A stretch of DNA of 45,120 bases. Source: Methylococcaceae bacterium UBA975 (lineage in GTDB: Bacteria; Pseudomonadota; Gammaproteobacteria; Methylococcales; Cycloclasticaceae). The stretch lies in the NCBI GenBank assembly GCA_002292375.1, contig DBBV01000016.1:1-45120 (forward strand), in the 5' to 3' direction. The position numbers and the translations under genes are program-made. This document shows positions 8,554-16,034 of the stretch, piece after piece. Every line of letters starts with the position of its first letter. Position 1 is the stretch's first letter. The notes under the pieces are model-generated. The model was given only the letters and a program-made list of their open reading frames with translations. It did not search any database and was not told the origin of the DNA.

Positions 8554-9411
8554 ATGCAAGCAAGCATTAAAACTGCCCTATTAACTGGCAGCCAACGACT
8601 CATTGGCTCAGCAAGCAGTCAATTAGATTCCGAGGTGCTTCTCGCACATGTATTGAAAAAAGACCGCAGTTACCTGAGGGCTTGGCCAGAAAGGGTGTTA
8701 ACCCAAGAAGAGTACAAGGCGTTTATACAGCTGATCAATCAACGGCTAAAGGGGCAACCCATTGCCTACCTGCTAGGTGAAAAAGAATTTTGGTCTCGCT
8801 CCTTTAGCGTCTCGCCAGAGGTTTTAATTCCGCGTCCTGAAACCGAATTATTAATAGAGATTATTCAACAAACCTTCCAGCCAGAGCAGTCGCTATCCAT
8901 CTTGGACCTTGGCACTGGCAGCGGCGCCATTGCCATTACCTTGGCGGGTGAATTTACCAACGCAGACATTATTGCAGTTGACCAATCCGCCACCGCCCTA
9001 TCTGTTGCACAATCGAATGCTCGACGTCATAACGCCCAGCATATTCAATTTATTTGTAGCGACTGGTTTGAAAAGTTACCTGCCATCAGCTTCGACTTGA
9101 TCGTTAGCAATCCACCTTATATTTGCTCCAGTGATCCACACTTGCAACAAGGCGATGTTAGATTTGAACCAAGCACCGCACTCACCTCTAAGCAGCATGG
9201 TCTGCACGATATCAAGCACATCATTTCGAAGTCAGCCAGTTTTTTAAACCCCAACGGCTATTTACTACTTGAACATGGCTATCAACAAGGCAATGACGTA
9301 AAAAACTTGTTAGACTTAGCCGGCTTTAAATGTTGTCAACAGTTTCAAGACCTACAAGGTCACTGTCGAGCGACCATTGGTCAAAAAAACAATCACTCTA
9401 AAGAGCAATAA
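8554..9411 (+). CDS. prmC: Release factor glutamine N5-methyltransferase
   Basis: Methylates the GGQ glutamine of RF1 and RF2 using S-adenosylmethionine. The SAM site LDLGTGSGAIA (about residues 117-127), the catalytic NPPY in I-V-S-N-P-P-Y-I, and the upstream I-P-R-P-E-T-E motif are all clear. The ATG at 8554 gives 285 residues; a TTG six bases earlier is possible but adds only two residues. It lies 13 bases after prfA, its substrate gene, in the hemA-prfA-prmC operon. Confidence 0.96.
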   Translation: MQASIKTALLTGSQRLIGSASSQLDSEVLLAHVLKKDRSYLRAWPERVLTQEEYKAFIQLINQRLKGQPIAYLLGEKEFWSRSFSVSPEVLIPRPETELLIEIIQQTFQPEQSLSILDLGTGSGAIAITLAGEFTNADIIAVDQSATALSVAQSNARRHNAQHIQFICSDWFEKLPAISFDLIVSNPPYICSSDPHLQQGDVRFEPSTALTSKQHGLHDIKHIISKSASFLNPNGYLLLEHGYQQGNDVKNLLDLAGFKCCQQFQDLQGHCRATIGQKNNHSKEQ

Positions 9412-9412
9412 G

Positions 9413-9835
9413 ATGAAAAAAAAAGAAATCGTACTTCCTCGTAAACTGGTCAATGAATTACTACATTGCGCACAAGTCGCGCAAGATGAGGAAGTGTGTG
9501 GTTTTGTCAGCAAAAATGCCGAGGGGCAGTTTAACTGCTACCCCATAGACAATATTGCAGAGCAACCGACTAAGCGTTTTTTAATGGACCCTGAAAAACA
9601 AATTTCTGCCATCAAATGCATGCGCTCCAAACAAGAGAATGTGTTTGCCATTTATCACTCACACCCTACTGCACCGGCTATTCCATCAGCAATGGACATT
9701 GAGCAGGCGGCATACCCTGACGCCTATTATTTGATTATTTCACTTAATACCAAAGGCGTTTTAGAAATGCGCTGTTTTGAGCTACTCCACGACGAGAACA
9801 TCGTTGAAGTCAATCTCCGCATGCAAGAAAAATAA
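9413..9835 (+). CDS. JAMM/MPN-domain metalloprotease-like protein
   Basis: A 140-residue single-domain protein with the complete JAMM zinc motif: an upstream Glu in E-E-V-C-G-F, then H-S-H-P-T-A-P-A-I-P-S-A-M-D, which fits H-x-H-x7-S-x2-D exactly. Bacterial JAMM proteins of this size remove C-terminal extensions or conjugates from ubiquitin-fold sulfur carriers (ThiS/MoaD type) or act on cysteine adducts; the substrate here is not known. The ATG at 9413 follows the prmC stop by one base. An earlier in-frame ATG at 9377 would overlap prmC by 35 bases and is unlikely. In related genomes a ThiF/MoeB gene often sits here, but none is present. Confidence 0.85.
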   Translation: MKKKEIVLPRKLVNELLHCAQVAQDEEVCGFVSKNAEGQFNCYPIDNIAEQPTKRFLMDPEKQISAIKCMRSKQENVFAIYHSHPTAPAIPSAMDIEQAAYPDAYYLIISLNTKGVLEMRCFELLHDENIVEVNLRMQEK

Positions 9836-9861
9836 GGTCTATCAAAAACCGTTATTTTTTT
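9830..9861 (+). terminator. Possible terminator after the hemA operon
   Basis: AAATAAGGT can pair with ACCGTTATTT (one bulged G) across a short loop, followed by a run of T. It overlaps the stop codons of the JAMM gene and of the convergent lipoprotein gene, so it could serve both strands. The stem is AT-rich and weak. Confidence 0.3.
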
Positions 9862-10229
9862 GCGTCACGCGCCTCTTTTTCTGTGGTCCCTTCTAAGCCT
9901 GCGTAATACATCGCCGAACGAAGTTTACGTCTAGGCTCTGCCGCAAACTCACTTAACAGATACGCTTCTCTATACGCCCAAACAGCATCGTTATACTGTT
10001 TAAGATGCATTTTTGCATCGCCAAGTAATAACCAGCCAGCAACGTCTGGTTCGGTTTTCATCTTTGCTTCGATACGTTTAATCTGCGCTTCAATAGCGGC
10101 CTTTTCTGACACCGCTGTTGTTTCTTCCATCACCGCCGCTGTGTCAGATGATTTTGTTACCAATGGCTGACTACATGCCACTAGGCCTAACGATAGACAG
10201 ATACTAACTACTAAATGGTTTATCTTCAT
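9852..10229 (-). CDS. Small TPR-like lipoprotein
   Basis: A 125-residue protein with a lipoprotein signal peptide (L-V-A-C, Cys19), a short low-complexity linker, a helix rich in Glu/Lys (A-I-E-A-Q-I-K-R-I-E-A-K), and one clear TPR-like unit, W-L-L-L-G-D-A-K-M-H-L-K-Q-Y-N-D-A. The TPR part resembles the C-terminal repeats of cytochrome c biogenesis protein CcmI/CycH, but it is too short to assign that role. It lies 48 bases downstream of gatB on the same strand and could be co-transcribed. Function unknown; probably an outer-membrane-anchored periplasmic protein. Confidence 0.75.
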   Translation of the reverse strand: MKINHLVVSICLSLGLVACSQPLVTKSSDTAAVMEETTAVSEKAAIEAQIKRIEAKMKTEPDVAGWLLLGDAKMHLKQYNDAVWAYREAYLLSEFAAEPRRKLRSAMYYAGLEGTTEKEARDAKK

Positions 10230-10277
10230 TGCGTGCCTCTATGTTAATTGAATATAAATAACTATGGTGGCCGTTGA

Positions 10278-11711
10278 TTATTTTTTCAACTTAGCCTGTA
10301 ATAGTTTATTGAGCTCTTGCGGGTTCGCTTTGCCTTGCGTTTGCTTCATTAGCTGCCCCACAAAAAAACCCATAACTTTCGTCTTACCCTCTCTAAATTG
10401 CTCTACTTGGCTCATATTGTCGGCCATCAACTGATCGATCATTTTTTCTAATTCACCGCTATCAGAGATTTGTTTAAGCCCTTCGCGATCAATAATAGTA
10501 TCAGCCGAATCTATCGAACCCCACATTAATTCGAAGACCCTTTTGGCTATTTTTCCCGAGATAGTCTGATCGCTAATACGCAAGACCAAACCAGCCAAGC
10601 GTTCAGCGCTAACAGGACAATCTGTAATATCTAAACCCTCTCGATTAAGCCCAGCACTTAGGTCCCCCATCACCCAGTTGGCGACTAATTTTTCCTCGTT
10701 TGCGACCCGGCTAACGCTGTCCTCATAGTAATCTGCTAACGCGCGTTGCGCTGTTAACACCTCGGCATCATAGTCACTTAAGCCATATTGTTGTTGAAAA
10801 CGTTGTTTTTTAGCGGCCGGCAACTCGGGGAGTTTGTCACGCATCTGTTCTAATAAAGCCGACGAAATTTCCACCGGTAACAAATCAGGATCTGGAAAAT
10901 AACGGTAGTCATTCGCCTCTTCTTTAGAACGCATCGAGCGTGTTTCATCTTTATCGGCGTCATAAAGTCTGGTTTCTTGAACCACTGACTGGCCCGACTC
11001 GATCACATCAATTTGGCGCTCTACTTCATGAGCAATTGCCTTTTCTATAAAGCGAAAAGAATTTAGGTTTTTAATTTCTGCGCGTGTCCCATAGGCTTCT
11101 TGCCCCATTGGACGGATAGACACGTTGACATCGCAACGAAATGAGCCTTCTTGCATATTGCCATCACAAATACCTAAGTACTGCACTAAGGTATGAACCA
11201 TCTTTACATAGGCTACCGCCTCTGCCGCTGAACGCATGTCCGGCTCTGAAACAATCTCTAATAAGGGTGTTCCCGCGCGATTTAAATCCACGCCGGTCAT
11301 CCCATGGTAGTCTTCGTGCAGTGACTTACCTGCATCTTCTTCTAAATGAGCGCGAGTAACGCCAATGGTTTTAGTGACCCCATCCACATTAATATCCAGC
11401 TTTCCTAGCCCCACAATCGGCAAATCAAACTGACTTATTTGATAACCTTTTGGTAAATCAGGGTAAAAATAGTTTTTTCGTGCAAACACCGAGTACGGCG
11501 CAATATCTGCACCCACCGCCAATCCGAACATAAGGGCATGGCGCACAGCCTGTTCATTGAGCACCGGCAAGGTACCCGGCAAACCCAAATCAACGGCACA
11601 AGCCTGCGTGTTAGGTGCCGCACCATAGGCAGTTGAAGCCGCTGAAAATATTTTAGAGTTTGTCGCTAGCTGAGCGTGAATTTCAAGTCCAATGACTGTT
11701 TCCCATTGCAT
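10278..11711 (-). CDS. gatB: Asp-tRNA(Asn)/Glu-tRNA(Gln) amidotransferase subunit B
   Basis: Binds misacylated Glu-tRNA(Gln) or Asp-tRNA(Asn), activates the side-chain carboxylate with ATP and receives ammonia from GatA. The N-terminus M-Q-W-E-T-V-I-G-L-E-I-H-A-Q-L and the segment KNYFYPDLPKGYQISQ (first Lys seen as A-R-K-N) are family signatures, and the C-terminal 150 residues form the YqeY-like tRNA-binding domain. The ATG at 11711 is preferred: AGGAG lies 8 bases upstream, whereas the ATG at 11717 is only 2 bases from it and overlaps the gatA stop. With gatC and gatA it forms a complete GatCAB operon. Confidence 0.96.
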   Translation of the reverse strand: MQWETVIGLEIHAQLATNSKIFSAASTAYGAAPNTQACAVDLGLPGTLPVLNEQAVRHALMFGLAVGADIAPYSVFARKNYFYPDLPKGYQISQFDLPIVGLGKLDINVDGVTKTIGVTRAHLEEDAGKSLHEDYHGMTGVDLNRAGTPLLEIVSEPDMRSAAEAVAYVKMVHTLVQYLGICDGNMQEGSFRCDVNVSIRPMGQEAYGTRAEIKNLNSFRFIEKAIAHEVERQIDVIESGQSVVQETRLYDADKDETRSMRSKEEANDYRYFPDPDLLPVEISSALLEQMRDKLPELPAAKKQRFQQQYGLSDYDAEVLTAQRALADYYEDSVSRVANEEKLVANWVMGDLSAGLNREGLDITDCPVSAERLAGLVLRISDQTISGKIAKRVFELMWGSIDSADTIIDREGLKQISDSGELEKMIDQLMADNMSQVEQFREGKTKVMGFFVGQLMKQTQGKANPQELNKLLQAKLKK

Positions 11712-11716
11712 GCCCA

Positions 11717-13177
11717 TTACTCCTGCTCGTATCCCGCTGGTACCCTAAGGTGCCAGTCCGTTAGTTGTTGGTATTGATGCGCAACATTTAATAAACGCGC
11801 CTCTTCAAAATAGTTGCCGATAAGTTGTAAGCCCACCGGTTTATCATCGACAAAACCACAAGGCACTGACATGCCCGGCAAGCCGGCCAAGTTTACTCCA
11901 ATGGTAAAAATATCAGATAAATACATGGAGACAGGATCGTCCTTTTTTTCACCCGCAGCAAAAGCAACCGACGGCGCAGTGGCACTGGCAATAATATCTA
12001 CGTCCTTAAATGCACGCGCAAAGTCTTGTTGAATTAAACGCCGAACTTGCTGTGCTTTTTTGTAATACGCATCGTAATAACCCGCAGATAAGACATAGGC
12101 GCCGATCATAATTCTACGCTTAACTTCATCGCCAAACCCCTCACCACGAGAGCGCTTATATAAATCCTCTAAATCTTTCGGTTCTTCACAGCGATAGCCG
12201 AAGCGCACACCATCAAAACGTGACAGATTTGCTGAGCACTCCGCAGGTGCAACAACATAGTAAGCCGGCACGGACAAATTAATATTAGGCAAGCTTATTT
12301 CTTTGATCGTGGCACCGGCAGACTTTATAGCATCAATCGCTTGTTCAATCTTTTCGGCAATGCCTGCGTCCAAATCATCACTAAAAAACTCTTTGGGTAA
12401 CCCAATCGTTAAGCCCTTGATCGGTCGATCCAAATGAGCCAGTAAGTCATCAACTGGCCTATCAACACTGGTCGAGTCTTTTTCGTCAAAGCCCGACATT
12501 GACTGGAGCATAATTGCAGCGTCTTCTGCACTTTTTGCCATGGCTCCACCCTGATCTAGGCTGGAGGCAAAAGCAATCATGCCGTAACGCGACACCCGAC
12601 CATAGGTAGGCTTAATACCCGTAATGCCACAAAAAGCAGCGGGCTGGCGAATAGAGCCACCGGTATCGGTACCGCTTGCTAGCGGCGCTAAACGCGCGGC
12701 AACAGCCGCTGCTGAGCCACCCGATGAGCCACCCGGTACAGTTTGCAAATTCCATGGGTTTTTAACACCCCCATAAAAACTGGTTTCATTCGATGAACCC
12801 ATCGCAAACTCATCCATATTCGTCTTGCCCAGCATTACAGCACCCGCTTGTGCTAATTTTTCGACTGCAGTGGCATTATAGGGCGCAATAAAATTATCCA
12901 ACATCTTAGAGCCACAACTGGTTCGCAGTCCTTCAGTACAAAAGATATCTTTATGTAGCAGTGGAATACCCGTTAACAAACCGGCCTCGCCCATGCTGAT
13001 AGATTTATCTGCTTGTGCAGCTGATTGAAGCGCTGCTTCTTCATTCAAGGTGATGACGCTATTTAAATCACCATCAAAGCGTTTAATACGTTGCAAAAAA
13101 TAGTGACTTAATTCGACACTAGAGAATGCCTTATTACGCAGGCCGGTCGATAATTGTTTTAAAGATTGGTTATACAT
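11717..13177 (-). CDS. gatA: Asp-tRNA(Asn)/Glu-tRNA(Gln) amidotransferase subunit A
   Basis: The glutaminase subunit: it hydrolyses Gln and channels ammonia to GatB. It is an amidase-signature protein with the Ser-cisSer-Lys triad at Lys76 (P-L-L-H-K-D), Ser151 (P-G-G-S-S-G-G-S) and Ser175 (T-D-T-G-G-S-I-R), with exactly the spacing known for GatA. The 486 residues are typical. No strong ribosome-binding site is visible before the ATG. It sits 24 bases after gatC, and its stop touches the first in-frame ATG of gatB. The operon is divergent from mreB, the same arrangement as in pseudomonads. Confidence 0.97.
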   Translation of the reverse strand: MYNQSLKQLSTGLRNKAFSSVELSHYFLQRIKRFDGDLNSVITLNEEAALQSAAQADKSISMGEAGLLTGIPLLHKDIFCTEGLRTSCGSKMLDNFIAPYNATAVEKLAQAGAVMLGKTNMDEFAMGSSNETSFYGGVKNPWNLQTVPGGSSGGSAAAVAARLAPLASGTDTGGSIRQPAAFCGITGIKPTYGRVSRYGMIAFASSLDQGGAMAKSAEDAAIMLQSMSGFDEKDSTSVDRPVDDLLAHLDRPIKGLTIGLPKEFFSDDLDAGIAEKIEQAIDAIKSAGATIKEISLPNINLSVPAYYVVAPAECSANLSRFDGVRFGYRCEEPKDLEDLYKRSRGEGFGDEVKRRIMIGAYVLSAGYYDAYYKKAQQVRRLIQQDFARAFKDVDIIASATAPSVAFAAGEKKDDPVSMYLSDIFTIGVNLAGLPGMSVPCGFVDDKPVGLQLIGNYFEEARLLNVAHQYQQLTDWHLRVPAGYEQE

Positions 13178-13201
13178 AGGTTTTTTATAAATAAATGGGT
13201 G

Positions 13202-13489
13202 TTAGTCGATAACTCGAGGAACTAAAAATAAGCCATCTTCAACATTAGGGGCGTTTTTCTGTAGGCTTTCTCGTTGGTTATTTTCAGTTACTACATCAAG
13301 CCTCAAACGTTGCGATTGGTCCAAAGGGTGTGCCATTGGCTCTATCTCAGTGGTATCAACTTGATTCATTTGTTCCACCAATTGCATAATATTGGATAAC
13401 TCAGACGCGTAACCAGACAGTTGCTCATCTTTGATTCCAAGCCGAGCTAAGTGTGCGATTTTCATCACTTCTTCTGACCGAATTGACAT
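13202..13489 (-). CDS. gatC: Asp-tRNA(Asn)/Glu-tRNA(Gln) amidotransferase subunit C
   Basis: A small belt subunit that wraps between GatA and GatB and stabilises the amidotransferase. At 95 residues it has the family's N-terminal I-A-H-L-A-R-L helix, the central L-S-N-I-M-Q-L-V-E-Q-M-N-Q-V-D-T segment followed by M-A-H-P-L, and the C-terminal G-L-F-L-V-P-R-V-I. It is the first gene of gatCAB and lies in a 124-base divergent region with mreB. The presence of GatCAB implies that Gln-tRNA or Asn-tRNA is made at least partly by transamidation. Confidence 0.95.
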   Translation of the reverse strand: MSIRSEEVMKIAHLARLGIKDEQLSGYASELSNIMQLVEQMNQVDTTEIEPMAHPLDQSQRLRLDVVTENNQRESLQKNAPNVEDGLFLVPRVID

Positions 13490-13613
13490 AGAATGTCCCC
13501 TTTATTAAATTCGTTTACTAAAACAGTGCAAATTAACACAAATCGCTCCTTGCCCAAAGGGGTAAAGGGTTGTTAAAGTACAAAAATTCACATCAACGGT
13601 TCTTAATCAATCC

Positions 13614-14657
13614 ATGTTTAAAAAAATTCGCGGTATGTTCTCTAACGATTTGTCCATCGACTTAGGGACAGCAAACACCATCATTTACGCACTAGGTCAA
13701 GGCATCGTACTTAACGAACCCTCTGTTGTAGCCATTCGTGAAGATAAAATTCGTGGCGAAAGAACGTTTGCCGCAGTTGGCATCGAGGCCAAAGCCATGT
13801 TGGGCCGTACGCCCGGTAATATCACCGCGATTCGTCCATTGAAAGATGGCGTTATCGCTGATTTCACCATCACCGAAAAAATGCTGCAATATTTTATCCA
13901 TAAGGTGCACGAAGGTCGATTCTTACGTCCTAGCCCTCGTGTCCTAATTTGTGTACCCTGCGGCTCCACTCAGGTAGAAAGAAGGGCGATTAGAGAATCC
14001 GCTACGGGTGCAGGTGCACGCGAAGTGTTTTTGATTGAGGAACCCATGTCAGCTGCCATTGGTGCCGGCTTACCTATCGATCAACCGCAAGGCTCTATGG
14101 TGCTGGATATTGGTGGAGGAACCTCTGAAATTGCCGTGCTGTCACTCAATGGGATCGTCTATTCAGAATCCGTTCGTGTGGGCGGTGATCGATTTGATGA
14201 GGCCATTATTAACTATATTCGTCGTAACTATGGAACCGTAATAGGTGAAGCAACCGCTGAACGTATAAAACACCAAATTGGCTCGGCATACCCTGCGAAT
14301 GAAGTGCTGGAAATGCTGGTAACAGGCCGTAATTTAGCCGAGGGGATCCCTCGCAGCTTCACCCTCAATAGCAACGAGATTTTAGAATCTTTACAAGAGC
14401 CTGTAACCGCCATTGTAAGTGCTGTTAAAGCGGCCTTAGAGCAAACCCCACCAGAACTTAGCGCCGATGTTGCCGAAAATGGCATTGTACTGACCGGCGG
14501 TGGCGCTTTACTTAAAGGACTCGATAAACTGCTTCATGAAGAAACAGGCGTTCCAGTGCGCACTGCCGATGAGCCATTAACCTGCGTTGCGCGGGGTGGT
14601 GGCAAGGTGCTGGAACTGATCAATGAAAAGGGACCCCATATTTTTGATTTAGAATAA
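13614..14657 (+). CDS. mreB: Rod-shape-determining actin homologue MreB
   Basis: Forms membrane-associated filaments on the cytoplasmic face that guide lateral wall synthesis by the RodA-PBP2 elongasome. The 347-residue sequence has the actin-fold phosphate loops: D-L-G-T-A-N-T near residue 17 and D-I-G-G-G-T-S-E near residue 163, and a late L-T-G-G-G-A-L-L-K-G adenosine motif. The N-terminal M-F-K-K-I-R-G-M-F-S is the amphipathic membrane-binding helix. It heads a long co-directional block, mreBCD-mrdA-rodA-mltB-rlpA, with short gaps throughout. Confidence 0.98.
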   Translation: MFKKIRGMFSNDLSIDLGTANTIIYALGQGIVLNEPSVVAIREDKIRGERTFAAVGIEAKAMLGRTPGNITAIRPLKDGVIADFTITEKMLQYFIHKVHEGRFLRPSPRVLICVPCGSTQVERRAIRESATGAGAREVFLIEEPMSAAIGAGLPIDQPQGSMVLDIGGGTSEIAVLSLNGIVYSESVRVGGDRFDEAIINYIRRNYGTVIGEATAERIKHQIGSAYPANEVLEMLVTGRNLAEGIPRSFTLNSNEILESLQEPVTAIVSAVKAALEQTPPELSADVAENGIVLTGGGALLKGLDKLLHEETGVPVRTADEPLTCVARGGGKVLELINEKGPHIFDLE

Positions 14658-14668
14658 GGCGTATTGCT

Positions 14669-15553
14669 ATAAAACCGATTTTTTCCAAAGGTCCATCTAC
14701 CCGCATGCGACTGCTTGTCGCTGCGGTAATTTCTGTTCTATTATTAATTTTAGGTCAAAAAACTAATTATCTCCAACCCGTTAAAGACACGTTGTCTTTA
14801 ATTGTTCAGCCCGTATTAATAGCCGTAGATATACCCAATAAATCCCTACGATGGCTCGCTGAAAACACCACAGACCGCGCTGAGTTGCTTGAGTTAAATA
14901 AAAAACTAGCGTCAGAAGCACTTCTGCTAAAAGCCCGATTGCAAAAGTTTGCCGCCATTGAAAAGGAAAACACGCGCTTACATAACCTACTGGAATCCTC
15001 TTATAAAATTGGCGAGCAATTTATTTCTGCCTCACTCATAGATGTCAATTTGAGCGCCAACACGCAACACATCATGATCGACAAAGGTCATCGCTTTAAC
15101 CTATTTGTGGGGCAGTCGGTGATCAACGAAGACGGTGTGATAGGTCAAATTATTGAAGTGAACCCCTTATCCTCCCGCATCTTGCTAATTACCGATCCTA
15201 ACCATGCCATCCCAGTCGAAATTAACCGAACAGGGCTAAGAACTATTGCTACAGGCAACGGCGTACTCAATACCATAAACCTGCCCTACTTGCCTCATAA
15301 CACAGACGTTAAGCCTGGCGATTTACTGATCACATCAGGCCTGGGCGGTGTTTTCCCCATGGGTTACCCTGTTGCTCGTGTGTCTAAATTAGCGCCGTCT
15401 CCTGGAGAAGCCTTTATGCACGCTGAAGCGGCAACAGTCGCTAAAATAGATAAGACACGTGAAGTTTTACTGGTGTGGAGCAACCAACAACCTGTTCCGC
15501 TATTACCAAGCGAGCCAACTACGCCCAAACAAACCACAAACGATGCACGCTAG
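14669..15553 (+). CDS. mreC: Rod-shape-determining protein MreC (probable AUA or AUU start)
   Basis: Inner-membrane bitopic protein whose periplasmic coiled coil and beta domains activate PBP2. There is a membrane helix at about residues 15-31, a coiled coil at about 70-105 and the double beta-barrel region beyond. The first ATG in frame is at 14705, but the twelve codons before it read I-K-P-I-F-S-K-G-P-S-T-R, which matches the conserved start of MreC proteins (M-K-P-I-F-S-R-G-P-S in E. coli). No ATG, GTG or TTG precedes this block. I therefore place the start at ATA (14669), 9 bases after AAGG; ATT at 14663 is the alternative. The mature length is about 294 residues, close to normal. Confidence 0.85.
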   Translation: MKPIFSKGPSTRMRLLVAAVISVLLLILGQKTNYLQPVKDTLSLIVQPVLIAVDIPNKSLRWLAENTTDRAELLELNKKLASEALLLKARLQKFAAIEKENTRLHNLLESSYKIGEQFISASLIDVNLSANTQHIMIDKGHRFNLFVGQSVINEDGVIGQIIEVNPLSSRILLITDPNHAIPVEINRTGLRTIATGNGVLNTINLPYLPHNTDVKPGDLLITSGLGGVFPMGYPVARVSKLAPSPGEAFMHAEAATVAKIDKTREVLLVWSNQQPVPLLPSEPTTPKQTTNDAR

Positions 15554-16028
15554 ATCTTCAGGCAGTAGCATCATTTATCTGTCGTTGTTTATTGCCATGT
15601 GTTTTAGTGTTCTACCTTGGACGAATCAAATCGCCACGTGGATGCCCAATTGGACATTACTTGTACTCATGTATTGGAGCATTGCCCTGCCGCACAAAGT
15701 CAGCATCGGCACCGCCTTTGCAACGGGTCTTTTATTTGACGTTTTAACTGGCTCTAGTTTAGGTCAAAATGCGCTCATCTTTAGCTTAACGACTTTTTGC
15801 AGCCATACTTTTTACTCGCGATTAAGAAATTATCACGTCTGGCAACAAGCCATCTTTATTCTATTTTTTCTATCCTTAATGCAGCTGTTAGCACTTTGGA
15901 TTAGCCAACTTAGTCAACAGCAAAGTATCGGCTACCATTACTTTATTCAAGCAGTAAGCAGCGCTGTTTTTTGGCCTCTTGTATTTGCCAGCCTACGCAG
16001 CACTCGGCGACGATTTAAGGTGCAATAA
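15543..16028 (+). CDS. mreD: Rod-shape-determining membrane protein MreD
   Basis: A small polytopic inner-membrane protein of the elongasome that interacts with MreC. With the ATG at 15543 it has 161 residues, the usual size, and five or so hydrophobic segments beginning with I-I-Y-L-S-L-F-I-A-M. W-M-P-N-W-T-L-L-V-L-M-Y-W and G-L-L-F-D-V-L-T-G-S-S-L-G-Q-N-A are typical MreD features. An earlier in-frame ATG at 15459 would add 28 residues overlapping mreC and is rejected. The chosen start overlaps the mreC stop by 11 bases, implying coupled translation. Confidence 0.93.
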   Translation: MHARSSGSSIIYLSLFIAMCFSVLPWTNQIATWMPNWTLLVLMYWSIALPHKVSIGTAFATGLLFDVLTGSSLGQNALIFSLTTFCSHTFYSRLRNYHVWQQAIFILFFLSLMQLLALWISQLSQQQSIGYHYFIQAVSSAVFWPLVFASLRSTRRRFKVQ

Positions 16029-16034
16029 AATAAC

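Noticed and set aside
15459..15542. Longer mreD start
   Set aside because: It overlaps mreC by more than 90 bases and lacks hydrophobic character; the ATG at 15543 gives a normal MreD.
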